Assembly: GCA_014529385.2 (NCBI GenBank)
Contig: CM043958.1
Coordinates: 141,464,234 to 141,528,233, forward strand
Direction of reading: 5' to 3'
DNA from: Adiantum capillus-veneris
Lineage: Eukaryota > Streptophyta > Polypodiopsida > Polypodiales > Pteridaceae
DNA length: 64,000 nucleotides
Shown here: positions 23,166-33,532 of the stretch, one piece after another
How the letters are laid out: every line of letters starts with the position of its first letter
Position numbering within the stretch: position 1 is the first letter of the stretch
Translations under genes and position numbers: made by a program
The notes under the pieces: model-generated
Database searches by the model: none
What the model was told of the DNA's origin: nothing
Seen by the model: the letters and a program-made list of their open reading frames with translations, nothing else

Positions 23166-24340
23166 TCTTCACAGAACTCTTAAGTCCACTTCTTCAAACC
23201 TGGTAGAATCTTCTTTAATTGAAGGATTTGCATTCCTTTGGCACTCATATGCCCAAGCCGGTAGTGCCACACTGCACTGTCGACTTTTGTAGTTGTTGCA
23301 CAAGTTGAAGGGTTTGTGTTGACAGTACACAAGTAAAGTGTACTAACCTTTTATCCTTTGGCAACCACCAAAAATCCCTTTGAGATCTTCCAACGTTTGT
23401 TTACAAAGGCAATATTGTGCCCTTCATCGTCCAATTGTCCCGTGAAGATCAATTCTTGCAAAGAGAAGGACCATGCCTAACATCTTTAAGCTTCCATTCA
23501 TTTTTGTTAGCAGTTTTGACACAACTGTACCTTTGCCGACAATTTCACAAGCTTCATCATCTCCCAAGTATACATACCCAAAAATACCTTTGGTGTAATC
23601 TTGAAAATGTTGCTTGTGGGGTGTTGCATGGAATGAAGCCCCGTAATCTACTATCCAGGAATTAGACACATTGTCTAATGAGAGAATTAGAGCATCTTTC
23701 TCTACTTTACGTGCCACATTGGCCTCCGATGTTGGCTTCTTGTCTTGAGACTCTGGCTCCTTCCTCTTCTTGGACCAACGATCCTTCTTAACGTGGCCCT
23801 TCTTGTCGCAGTTCCAACATTCAAGAACTAACTTTGTATACGTGACTTGCTCCACCTTGAGCAATCACGACCCTTATGGTTTTTGAACCTCTCCTTATGC
23901 CTTCCTCTTGTTTTCATTGATAGTGGAGCACTTGATGATTCACATGTGTTTCTCTTTCACATTTCCTCGCTTAGGAGAACACCCACAACACCATCAAACT
24001 TAAGAGTATTTGTACGAGGGATAGAGTTACTTACAAGCATCACAAGGTAGTCCCAACTATCCAGTAGAGACGATAGTATAAGGAGAGCTCATACTTCGTC
24101 ACATCGAAATTGACTTTCATCGATCGAAGTTGACTTATGTTTGTGTTAATTCATTTAGGTGTTCTGCAATTGAACCATTCTCTGCCATCATTAGATTGAA
24201 CAAGCACTTCATAAGAAATACCTTATTGGATTCCGATGGTATCTCGTAGAGGCTGTCAAGTGACTTCATCAAGTCCTTCGTGGTCTTCATTTTCGAAACA
24301 TTGAAGGCCAACGTTGACATTGTTGCACACATTTTGAGAA
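23166..24340 (-). pseudogene. Copia gag, zinc knuckle, protease and GAG-pre-integrase
   Basis: A gag piece lies at 24332-24135 (ATMSTLAFNVSKMKTTKDL). The zinc knuckle CWNCDKKGHVKKDR has its fourth ligand Cys replaced by Arg. The protease segment SNSWIVDYGASFHAT has the catalytic DSG changed to DYG. Further on, WHYRLGHMSAKGMQIL is the GAG-pre-integrase motif. Frame changes occur between the pieces. Loss of a zinc ligand and of the protease motif agrees with an old, inactive copy. Confidence 0.82.
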
Positions 24341-24349
24341 CCCTGTTTT

Positions 24350-25456
24350 TCGTAAATTTGTATATATGGACATGACGTCCAATGCCAAAAGGGTGTGAGG
24401 ATTTCTTTTTGTGGGTTTTTTAGCTTGCTTTAGCAAGAACATGTACATGCAGGGCAAAACGCTTGACTAGTGCCAGCTGTTGGGTTCATGTATGTGCCCG
24501 TTAGTGAGTTTTTTGAAGAGAGACTTGTATATAACAAAAACTCATATTGAAACCTAAATAAGCTCAGTCAAAGATCAGAAAATTGCAGGTTTTAGATCGT
24601 TGTGCCTCTTGGATGCTTTTGGATGCAGTTTTTGCCCTCGCCTTGCCTTCTCTACGGGTAGTCATATCGGGACAGCTCTCTATTCGTGTCAATTTTGCAC
24701 GTAGCGGCATGTACATTCAATTTTTGTCATCTTCAGATTTATCCCCAGTAATTTTTCAAGCTTTCTTCCAAGCTTAAAGTGCCCCAATTGGAGTTGTGCT
24801 CTTCAGGTTATGACTAGTTCTCTATAGGGTTATGGCTATGACAACCTAGTGGCAATTGTGTGTAGACAGATTGAGAGGGCATGTATCTATGAATTGTGGA
24901 ATTGATGTTGAAGTTGTGGGTTTGTGATGTGCAATTTTGAAAGGGAGGCCCTTGTCTACATATGCATCGGTTGGTGTGTGCTGTAAATCTGTGCTTTGAC
25001 AGGGTTTTGCTTCTACATGCTATGGTCCGTTGGGTGGGCGTGTGCTTGTAAATTTCCAAGGAAGCATAGGTCTTTTGTTTGGGGTTTATTAAGAGTGGTT
25101 TTGGTATACTTTTTGGTGCCGAGTTTGAGGTTTGAATGCTCTTGGGCTATAAAGCTATAGAAGTGTCCCACTTTTTCTTTTGCCCAGCAACGTCAAGCTT
25201 AACCGAATTGTTCCTAATGTTGCCTTTCGGTCAACGACAATCCATTCTTCATCTGCCATTGTTGCGGAATTCTGTGCAAGACCGCTTAGTGAAAAATAGA
25301 GGTCCTTGTGGTAGAGATAATATTCAATCTGCATCTTCTCGTCTTTTTAGTTCTTGCCGTTGAACTTCTCGATCTTGGGATTCCCTTCCTCCGCCATTAC
25401 TCCCACTCAATTCAAGGAATCCTTTCCTTAAGATACTTTAGCTACGAGCAATCCTT
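24350..25456. other. Copia 5' leader, no gene
   Basis: Sequence between the first gag remnant and the primer-binding site. Only short frames without motifs. Confidence 0.5.
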
Positions 25457-25468
25457 TCTCTGATACCA
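25457..25468 (-). other. Copia primer-binding site (initiator Met tRNA)
   Basis: Reverse complement reads TGGTATCAGAGA, 11 of 12 bases of the canonical plant initiator-Met PBS, two bases from the LTR edge. This fixes the element's orientation as minus. Confidence 0.88.
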
Positions 25469-25470
25469 GT

Positions 25471-26000
25471 TGTTAGGGAATATGACGTAGCTAAGTAGCT
25501 ATTGAGTAGTTTACCTAATGAAAAGAGATAATTTTCACACACGAGAGATTATAGAGTAGAGTAGAGAGAGAGAGCACAAGATATACGTGGTTCACCCAAT
25601 GTGGGCTACATCCATGGAAAGCAGCCACTCAATGGATTTAGTACTTCAAACAAGAATTAAGCTTCAAAGGGATTATAGCTTTAATGGAGCTCCCGCCTTG
25701 CTTCACTCTCACCACCTCACACCCAACTTGTTGCACAATGCTTCACAATGCATCACCTCTTCAATCCGTTTTTGTGTGTAGAAAAGGCCTCCTTTTATTG
25801 GACAAAAGGGTTGCCCTCTCTCATAAGAGGCAGACATGTGTAGCTGCCCTTATGTAGACAAGTCCGAGTTGAATTCTCCCATGCGCCCATGTATGGCTGC
25901 CCTTGAGAAGACAAGTCCTATTTGAATTTGGCCACCGGCCAACGGACCGAGCCGTTTTTTGACTACTTTCCGCCTATCGTCCGGCCATAATATTTCAACA
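25471..26000 (-). repeat. Copia 5' LTR
   Basis: Runs from TGTTAGGGAATATGACG to CATAATATTTCAACA on the plus strand; read in the element's direction it begins TGTTGAAATATTATGG, typical of plant Copia LTRs. About 530 bp, versus 320 bp in the other copy. Confidence 0.88.
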
Positions 26001-26768
26001 AAAAGGAATATTTCGATGAGTGTGGAATTTTTGGTTTTTCAGCGAGTGATTTTTCTTCATGCATGATGGCTTCTCCTCATAACGGGGGCCTTACGTGTGC
26101 ATGTTTTTTATACAAAAAATTACAAGGGGTAAATCAGGCTCCATACTTAACATTGACGACCTAGGCCTTTACCAGGGCATTGTGAGGGAGGGCAGGTACA
26201 TATGCAAGGATGGAGAGGGATGGTGGAGGTGGATGATAGTAAAGGGGGGGAGGGATGAAGGGTGTTGGGCGGTGTGCAGGTCGCGGTGCTACAGAGCGTG
26301 AGGTCGCTATCGATAATGCTAGTAGGAATGCGCCCTAGAGGCTTTTCCTTTAGCTTGGAAAATTCCAAAAGGGATTGAATGAACATTAATAAATTGCACT
26401 TGCCAAAATTAATTAATAAAGAGGTTTGTGCTTATGGACGAGTCTATCAATTAGTTAGCTATGAATAAGGGTTAAAACATTTACTTTAGTATTAACAAAA
26501 TTTAAAAGATTATTTAAATGCAAGATTCTCTAATTGTGTCTTTTAACTTAGATTATCTAACTAACTTTTCTCTTGAAGCTCAGTAAAAGTCTTTTTCATT
26601 TCATTTTTCTTGCTTTTTTTTCTTTTTCTTTTTCCACATGAATTCAAAAGCATTTGATGTGTGTACTTAGTATGCTCGAGGATTTTTGCTTCTCAAAGAA
26701 AAGCACCCACATGGGGAACCTCTAGGGCTCTAGTACCATAGGCAATACATGTGAGTAAAGTACCAAAT

Positions 26769-27025
26769 TGTGACGCCCTCGTTCGGGGCGTCGCGGAAAA
26801 GGGGCCGCGGCGCCAGCTCACCTGCGATGCAAACGGGACCTGCAGGCAAGCAAACGCATACACAAGATCGCAACTTGAAAACTGAACGCAAGAGGGACAC
26901 GATTGTGAGGGACGCGAACGAATGATCAATATCATAAGAAAGTGCCGAATACAAGGGACGCAAGTAATCACATGAAAACTGGGCTGGCAAGTTGGGGGAA
27001 GTGGCACATACTTCCCTTATATACA
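26769..27025 (-). repeat. Gypsy 3' LTR
   Basis: Starts TGTGACGCCCTCGTTCGGGG and ends TTATATACA on the plus strand. In the element's direction it begins TGTATATAAGGG, placing a TATA-like box at the LTR start. A GGGGG run just outside may be the end of the polypurine tract. Confidence 0.88.
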
Positions 27026-27196
27026 CCCCCGGGTTGAGAGAGCTTGACGCCCACGTCAAGCCGGGGTTTTGAGAGGTGCCGATACAAAAGTTGATGCCGA
27101 GGTTTTGGGGCGGATATTTACAAGGGGGGGAGTGAAGTGTTGCCAAAAAAATGTCTAGCTACCTAGGGTGATGTTAGTTACAAGTGGGGGGGAGGA

Positions 27197-27736
27197 CTAC
27201 TCTATGTTGTTGTCATGTAGTGTGTTGTCCTCCTCTTCAGTGGGCATGTTGTAGAAGCGCAGCACAAGGGGTCTTCCGAGTCGAAGCATGATTTCTTCAG
27301 GTACCCAAGTGCATTCTGTCATGGGGCGATTGCGCCATTTGACATAGAAAAGTTGTCCCCGACGTCCAAAACGCGACTTTAGGATGGCCTCCAGCTCATG
27401 TGGCGGGCCATCCTTTACATATTCGAGGAGGCTTCTACCATAGGTGTTATCCGGCACGAACCTTTTGAGTAGACTTACATGGAAGGCGTTGTGGATGTTG
27501 ATGTGTGATGGGAGATCCAGCTTGTAGGTGATGTCGTTGTAGGACTTCAGCACTTTGTATGGCCCATAGTAGCGGTGGTTGAACTTCGGGGAGAGGCCTT
27601 GAGGGAGGGTGATATTTTGGGAGCTGACGAGGACTAAGTCACCTTCTTGGAAGAGTTCGACAGGCCTTCGCTTTTGGTTGGCGTATTTGGCGATGCGTAC
27701 CTTGCTTTGCTCGAGACTCTTCTTTGCCCTTTGCAT
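27197..27736 (-). pseudogene. Gypsy integrase C terminus with chromodomain
   Basis: A 179-codon open frame. It begins in the integrase C-terminal domain (FQEGDLVLVSSQNITLP, SPKFNHRYYGPYKVLK, YKLDLPSHINIHNAFHVSLL) and continues into a chromodomain (HELEAILKSRFGRRGQLFYV, KWRNRPMTECTWVPEE). This organisation defines Ty3/Gypsy chromoviruses, in which the chromodomain guides integration to particular chromatin. The catalytic core is missing. Confidence 0.9.
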
Positions 27737-27747
27737 GCGGGTTTGTT

Positions 27748-28838
27748 ATTATTGCCGTTGTAAGTATTGGAGGCAAAACTGTTGGGTGTGGGGTTGTAAG
27801 AATTGCTCGCAAAGACGCTGCGTGGGACTAAGGCGCCATTTCCGCGGCCTATTCCGGGTTGGAATTGGGTGGTGGTGGGCGGGTAACATTGCTTCTGTTA
27901 TTGTGTACAAATCCGCGGCCTTGTCCGGTGGGTGGGTTAGGCCAGTTGTTGGGGGCAAAATTGTTGGGGCGAGGGTTATTTGGAGGCAAACCTGGTGTGG
28001 GGTTTGTGTCGCGTAGCTTTTCTGCCATATTGGCGGCCACTTCTCAAGTGTTGGGATTCTGTTTTTCTACCTCTCGACGGGCCCAGGGCTTAAGGCCGTA
28101 CAGGAACCCATGTAGCCTGTCTGCTGTGTGCATCAATGGGAATTCGAGCATGAGTCGACGGTATTTGACAATGTATTCTGATATGTGGCCGTCCTGGCGT
28201 AGATCGCGCCACGAATCTCTGATTTTGTTGCCCTCATTTTCATGGACAAAGTAGCTGAGCATGTCTCTTTGTAGGTTCTCCCAGTCCTCCCAGCACTTTG
28301 ATTGCTGTTAAGTGAGGAACCATACATAAGCGTCGTCGGCCAGAAAGGTTTTGGCCACTTGCACATATCTGCGTCTGCCTATGTTGTTCCACTGCATGTA
28401 GTCTTCTACCTCCCTGAACCACTTGTTGAGTTCCAGTGAGGCGCGGTTGCCTTTGTATTTCTCTGGGGGACTGGGTTTGAATTTTCCCAGTCTGTTTTCG
28501 TCTTCTAGATGTCTGTAGTAGCGTCTTTCACTTTGATCATCCTGATAATCTTCGTCTTCGGGTCGCGGTCGTCTTTGTGTGTTACGCCGCGTGTTGACAT
28601 TACTGGTGCTTGGTCGGTCTTCGTATCGTTGGCCTAGCTGTGTTTGAATCAATTCGCCCAGGTTAGCCGACATCAAGTTGATCTGTTGTTCCACGGAGGC
28701 CATGATGCGGGTCTCCAGTCTCCTTTCTATTGTGTCTTGGGCATCTTGTCGTGTCTTCGTTTCCTTCTTCTTCTTCTCCTTCTTATTCAGATCAGGCTCG
28801 GTTCTGTATCCGTCATCATATTTTTGATCTCTAGCCAT
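27748..28838 (-). pseudogene. Gypsy gag, stop-interrupted
   Basis: One frame from ATG at 28838 covers about 360 codons with stops TAA (28308), TGA (28044), TAG (27849) and TAG (27828) but no shift until near 27.8 kb. It has an acidic/basic N terminus, then the retrotransposon gag core: ASLELNKWFREVEDYMQW, a WEDWENLQRDM segment and ISEYIVKYRRLMLEFP, ending with a Pro/Asn/Gly-rich tail. Gag forms the particle that packages element RNA. Each stop would be a Gln or Arg codon before a C-to-T change. The zinc knuckle is not seen, probably lost with pol. Confidence 0.85.
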
Positions 28839-28864
28839 TTCTGTACTTTTGTGGCCGAAGCCGA

Positions 28865-29290
28865 AAAGAAAAACTCAAAAATGTCGAAAACTGAAAAACT
28901 GCGAGAAACGGCTTGAAAACGTTGAAAAACTATGAAATAGCGCAAAACGGGGTCCAAAACGACGAAAACCGCCAAAAACGGCTCAAAAACGGTGAAAACC
29001 GGTCCCAAACGGTGTAAGATGGGGCAAAACGAGGTAAAACGTTGAAAAACGATAGGGAACGTGGAGAAAACGCGTCAAAACGGGCAAAGAATGCGGAGAA
29101 CGCGGTGAAAACGGGGCGAAACGAGGGTCAAACGAGGCAAAACGATGAAAAACTGTGGGGAACGTGGAGAAAACGCAAGGAATGGGACAAAACGGGGCAA
29201 TCACGCGAGGGATGTGGTGAAACGGGGCAACACGGGCCGAGAACGTGGAAAAACGAGGCAGACGGGCCGAAAACGTGGTGACAACCACGA
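28865..29290. repeat. Degenerate AAAACG-rich leader repeat
   Basis: Roughly 400 bp between PBS and gag is built from irregularly spaced AAAACG/GAAAAC words (for example GGTGAAAACC, GGCAAAACGG) at roughly 10-15 bp spacing. It is the transcribed leader of the element. No protein is expected. Confidence 0.8.
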
Positions 29291-29330
29291 GCCACGGGCC
29301 GACGTCGGGTCGGCGGGGACTCGAGCCGAA

Positions 29331-29342
29331 GCTCTGATACCA
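29331..29342 (-). other. Gypsy primer-binding site (initiator Met tRNA)
   Basis: Reverse complement is TGGTATCAGAGC, a perfect match to the canonical plant PBS, two bases from the LTR. Confidence 0.92.
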
Positions 29343-29344
29343 AG

Positions 29345-29596
29345 TGTGACGCCCTCGTTCGGGGCATCGCGGAAAAGAGGCCGCGCCGGCTCACCTGCAA
29401 TGCAAACGAGACCTGCAGACAAGCAAACACATACACAAGATCGCAACTTGAAAACTGAACGCAAGAGGGACACAAGAGTGAGGGACGCGAACGAATGATC
29501 AATATCATAAGAAAGTGCCGAATACAAGGGACACAAGTAATCACATGAAAACGGGGCTGGCAAGTTGGGGGAAGTGGCACATACTTCCTTTATACA
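29345..29596 (-). repeat. Gypsy 5' LTR
   Basis: About 95% identical by eye to the left LTR. Most differences are G in the left copy versus A in the right, several at CG dinucleotides, as expected from deamination of methylated cytosine. Confidence 0.9.
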
Positions 29597-29599
29597 AAT

Positions 29600-30600
29600 G
29601 CAAACTAGGATTTCTCTTCCTACTTTAGCTTTACACTTATGGCACTTTTGTTTTTGCTTCCATTTCATTTGTATCCCTTCTAATGTTCTGTGTTGTTCAA
29701 GTAAGCAAGCCTTTCTATGCCTAAAACACTCCTTAAATCTCAAACATTCAAATAATTTTACCAACTAGGGTTAGTGATCAAGTAAAGGGTTAACCTAAAG
29801 TCACATCATACTAACCTCAAGCTTTATTGATATAAGACTAAACTCTAGGTCAATTAACTAAATCAAGGACACATTTATATATCTTCAATGATATATAAAA
29901 GACCATAATTAGATGCACTCGATAACACCATAGAAAACCACAATTAGAAAATATAAATATCCACAAACATGAAGCATAGAAAGTAGTATACTTGGAGATA
30001 TCCATGTTGTGTGAAAATTCAAGTCCATCTACACTACAAAATCATAAGACAAAACACTCCCACTTGGAAAGGTGTGTCTTTATTACCTAAAAAATAAAAT
30101 TAAAAATTCCTATACTAAGGTCTCAAAAGCTGGATGTCTAGAGGAAAAAAATCTGAAGGAAAAAAGTGCGTCCAAAATACATGCATTTGTCTAGTGTACC
30201 ATAGTCAATATGCACAAGTCAAGGGTCTAGTGAAGCTAGGAGGGATAAGAGAACTCTCTCCAAACAATAAAATATGTAATCTCTTAGCTCTCTATCTAAT
30301 GGTCATCGACTGTAGCTCCATGTGGATGGTAGAATATGTAGCACAACTAATGGGTGTAGGATTGACAATAGCTTGTGATTGTATGGTCAATATACTCTGT
30401 GACTCATGATCCTTCAATGGTTGACTCTTGCCTAGATCTAAATAGCATGGTCAATAAAAATCTCACAGCTATGGCTTGTGTCAACTTGTGGAGTAATAGC
30501 TGGTTAGCTCTTGGTAGCCAAATCCTAAATGTCCGAGGTATCTCAATGAATGTATGTCGAGCTCTTGTCACATGTGGTCATGAATGTCTAACTCATGTTG
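29600..30600. other. No gene recognised
   Basis: AT-rich sequence with short open frames only, between the Gypsy element and a gag-like remnant. Confidence 0.5.
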
Positions 30601-30609
30601 GCACTCTTT

Positions 30610-30970
30610 GTGGGATGGGCCTCCCAAAAATGTAGCTCCATGAAGACGGCGGTCTAGATAGTCGCCAACTCCTCCCAAGAGGAAACGGTCAACCCATAGT
30701 CCTTCTCCTCGTCACCCCAAAAGGGAAGATAGGAAACAAAGGAACATAAAGGCAAGAAAGAGGTCACCCTCTTCTCCTTCTTCTTCACCTTTCTCCCCTT
30801 CCAACAAAAGAAACATCTATTCTCCTAGAGAATACAAGAGGAAGGACATTGCAAATCCTACCCTGCATGGAGAAGGTTCCAAAAGCTCAAGAAGTTCAAA
30901 GAGGGAGGAAAGAGTATCTCTTTCTATCAAATCTGGCATCAAGGAGGTCTATATGCAAGTGGACTAGATA
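30610..30970 (+). pseudogene. Gag-like remnant (Arg/Ser/Pro-rich), plus strand
   Basis: A plus-strand frame of about 110 codons reads PTPPKRKRSTHSPSPRHPKR, then ARKRSPSSPSSSPFSPSN. This parallels the minus-strand gag at 34.0-34.7 kb (SPSPPKRRRPSHTFPHYNSK, ARKRSPSSPSSSSSSS). The two are relatives in opposite orientation, so a second copy of that retroelement family inserted here and decayed. No LTR was identified around it. Confidence 0.6.
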
Positions 30971-31140
30971 GGGTGAGTACTTTGGCAATGAAAGTGCTAG
31001 CTGAGCGCTAATTTGGTGTCATTACATGTGAACAAGCTCTAAAAGTTGTCTCTAGGCACAAGTCCTGATCAAATATCTGTAAACGTACCAAGTTGGGCTC
31101 TAACCGTGCACAAGCATGTGATCCACAACTAAAGTCAAGC

Positions 31141-31312
31141 AAGCCAAGTTGAAACCTGCATGTGAATGTGCTCTAAATAGTGTAAGTTGCATGTGAAAGT
31201 GAAAGCCAAGTCGAAACCTCGCATGTAAATGTGCTCTAAATAGTGTAAGTGGCATGTGAATGTGAAAGCCAAGTCAAAACCTCATATGTGAATGTGATAT
31301 ACATTGTGTAAT
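31141..31312. repeat. 62-63 bp tandem repeat, 3 copies
   Basis: Units starting AAGCCAAGT(T/C) at 31141, 31203 and 31266 share ATGT(G/A)AATGTG and GTGTAA words. The third copy is more divergent. Confidence 0.85.
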
Positions 31313-32700
31313 ATCTGGGCTAGAAATGAATTTAGATAGCGAACCAGGGCCAAATGTGGTCAAGCATGGAATCAACTGTCAAATCAAGCAAAAAATGAAT
31401 AATGAATGTGAATTGGCTCTAAGGCTTGTCAATTGGTAGAATGTAGGTCAAAAGCTGACCAAGTCAGGCGTAATTTGGCAAAATCGGACTTTTTGAACAT
31501 ATCTAATCTAAATGTGCTTAATTGTGCGTAAATGCACATGAAAGAGGTGTCTACGGGGTGCGTGATTTGTGTAGAAATGAGAAAAAGAAATCCAATTTTT
31601 CATTTTTTTTTTGTTTTTGTTTTAAACAACAAAAATAAGCACAAGAATAAAAATAAATAAAAGAAAAAAGACAAAATAAATGAATAAAACAAGAAACAAA
31701 AAAAAAGTTGAAAATGTGCAAAAGAAAAAATAAAAAAAACAATTGCAAACTTTTTAATATTTTAGCTTTTTATGATTTTTATGATGTTTTTATGATTTTG
31801 GGGTGCTTTTGTTAAAATTTTTATTTTTTTATTAATTGTGCTTTTGTTTGAGCTTTTTCTATTTCTAGGATTTGTCTCCAATTTTATTTTGGTGAATTTT
31901 CTACATCTTTATTCTTTTAAAAAATTATTTTTTAATTTGTTTTTTATTTTTTGTGTGATTTTTATTTGATTTGTTTTGTTTTTTTTAAATAAATAAATGC
32001 AAAATAAAAACTAAATGAAATTTTAAAAAAAATATAAATTTGAAATGATATAAAATAAAATAAAAACTAACTAAATAGAATTAAATAAAACAAGAATGGA
32101 ACTCTAAACGAATTTGAATAAATGAAAATGAAATAAAATAAAATGAAAATTAAAACTCAAATAAAATCCAAATAAACTTTTAAAAAGTCAACAAAAAAGA
32201 CAAAGTTGTAGGGTGGCAGGGCGAAGAGACGTAGAAAAAGGTGAGAAAAAGGAAGAGGGTTTTGGGCCTGGCTCTAAACAAATTTAAATTAAATGAAAAT
32301 GAAGTAACATAAAATGAAACGCAAAACTCAAATAAAATTTACTTTAACTAAAAAAAGTCAACAAAAAAAGAGAAAGTGGTAGGCTAGCAGGGCAAAGAGG
32401 CATAGAAAAGGGAGAGAAAGAGTGTGGCCAGCGTGCACGCACACGCGCACACACACACACACAAAGAAAAAGAGAGAGAGAGGTGTGCATGTATGTGTGT
32501 GTGTGCGCGCACATGTTTTATTATTTTATTTTTAAATTGTGTTGTTTTTTGTTTTCTTTTGGGGGGTAGGTCTCCCCCATCTGGGAAAAAAGGAAAACCT
32601 TTCTATTACTTTTATTACTTTAGAATGAAAACCTTGAAAGGTGGAATGGGAAAATAATCTAAAGGCCTTAAATAAGAATAAGAATCCTTATAAAACATTT
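31313..32700. other. AT-rich non-coding region with CA/TG tracts
   Basis: Long runs built from AAATAAAA/TTTTTATT words. Near 32433-32510 there are alternating CA, GA and TG tracts. No gene. Confidence 0.6.
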
Positions 32701-32702
32701 CA

Positions 32703-32770
32703 AATGCATAAGTGAAGGGTAAGTTTAGGAAAAGAAAAGCCCCATGGAAATGAAAAGTCATAAGAAATGA
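32703..32770. repeat. Dispersed repeat, copy 1
   Basis: TAAGTGAAGGGTAAGTTTAG and AAAGCCCCATGGAAATGAAA closely match 40370-40430. On the minus strand both could encode FSFPKLTLHL. A shared dispersed repeat explains the match better than coding does. Confidence 0.75.
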
Positions 32771-33059
32771 AAAGCCCATAAAAATGAAAAGTCAAAGCTT
32801 TTGCGAGACGCCCGTGTGAGGGTAACCAAACCTTATCGTGCGCTCTGTTACATGACAACCATAGTGGCATCTCGTTGGGTGGGGGCCCCTTTCGGAGGGT
32901 CGTATGGGGTCTATGCACAACACTCGTAGTTGGTTCAATGTTTTTTGTCTGTGTTGTTGCTCATGTCGAGGGTTTGCCTCTGGTGTAGGGGTTAGGGTCT
33001 ACTCCGAGAGGGGGGCAATCGACTGCCCCATCCCTCTTTGTTGGCGTTTGGTGGTGCAG

Positions 33060-33450
33060 ATCTAAGAAAAAATTTCAAGTTGGGGGAGACCCTCCCTCCC
33101 ACTTCCCTTTGGGAAGGCAATGAAGACCAATGGTTCGTGGGTGTGGTTCGGCAGGGCTCTGGTTCGTGACAGGAGCTGGCACTCTGGTAGCATTGCACAT
33201 CGATGGATGTGGCGGTGGTGATTTCCCTTTTGGCTGCTAGCAGGTTGTTCCTCTGTCGGCAACGTCCATTGGAAGGTGTTTGGCTCACCTTGAGAGCGCG
33301 TGGTTTCTTTTGTAGCTACTCTCTCTAAAACATGATTGGTGATGGGAAGAGGATAGCTATCTCGTATGGTTGTAGCATTTGCCTTCTCAAGATTCAGACA
33401 CACTTTGAGTTTCCCATTGCTCCTTGGTACCACCACAATTGGTGACACTC
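33060..33450 (-). pseudogene. Gypsy reverse transcriptase fragment
   Basis: The start of a 128-codon frame reads PIVVVPRSNGKLKVCLNLEK followed by ATTIRDSYPLPITNHVLERV. This matches the opening of Ty3/Gypsy RT (PIVVVxKKNGK ... R(K)CxDYRxLN ... DxYPLPxIxxxL). After that the frame loses similarity. The palm motif YxDD is not present. Together with the gag at 33.9-34.7 kb it marks a second Gypsy lineage on the minus strand. Confidence 0.7.
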
Positions 33451-33532
33451 AGTTGGTGTGTTCTATTTTGTAGATGAACTCAGATTCCTTGAGTTTTTTT
33501 ATCTCCTCTTTATCTTTTTGGAAAATGTCTCA

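Larger units (their letters stand above)
20830..26000 (-). mobile_element. Ty1/Copia retrotransposon, degenerate, internally deleted
   Basis: Minus-strand element flanked by related LTRs (20830-21149 and 25471-26000), with a primer-binding site next to the right (5') LTR. Coding remnants appear in Copia order: gag (about 24330), zinc knuckle and protease (23.86-23.42 kb), GAG-pre-integrase, integrase (23.17-22.2 kb), partial reverse transcriptase (22.06-21.7 kb), RNase H (21.63-21.2 kb). Integrase before RT is the Copia diagnostic. Several frameshifts and stops are present and the RT palm with YxDD is missing. No target-site duplication was seen. Confidence 0.9.
26769..29596 (-). mobile_element. 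Ty3/Gypsy chromovirus, pol deleted
   Basis: Two similar LTRs (26769-27025 and 29345-29596) bracket gag and the C-terminal end of integrase with a chromodomain, all minus strand. Protease, RT, RNase H and the integrase core are absent: the gag frame reaches about 27.8 kb and the integrase tail starts at 27736. A perfect initiator-Met PBS adjoins the right LTR. CAAAT precedes the left LTR (26764-26768) and also occurs at 29595-29599, overlapping the last two LTR bases, so it may be a 5-bp target-site duplication. By hand the LTRs differ at roughly a dozen positions plus a small indel. Confidence 0.9.

Noticed and set aside
27609-28254. Plus-strand frames of 130-135 residues opposite Gypsy gag
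   Set aside because: They are antisense shadows of the gag frame and integrase tail, which have clear domain matches.
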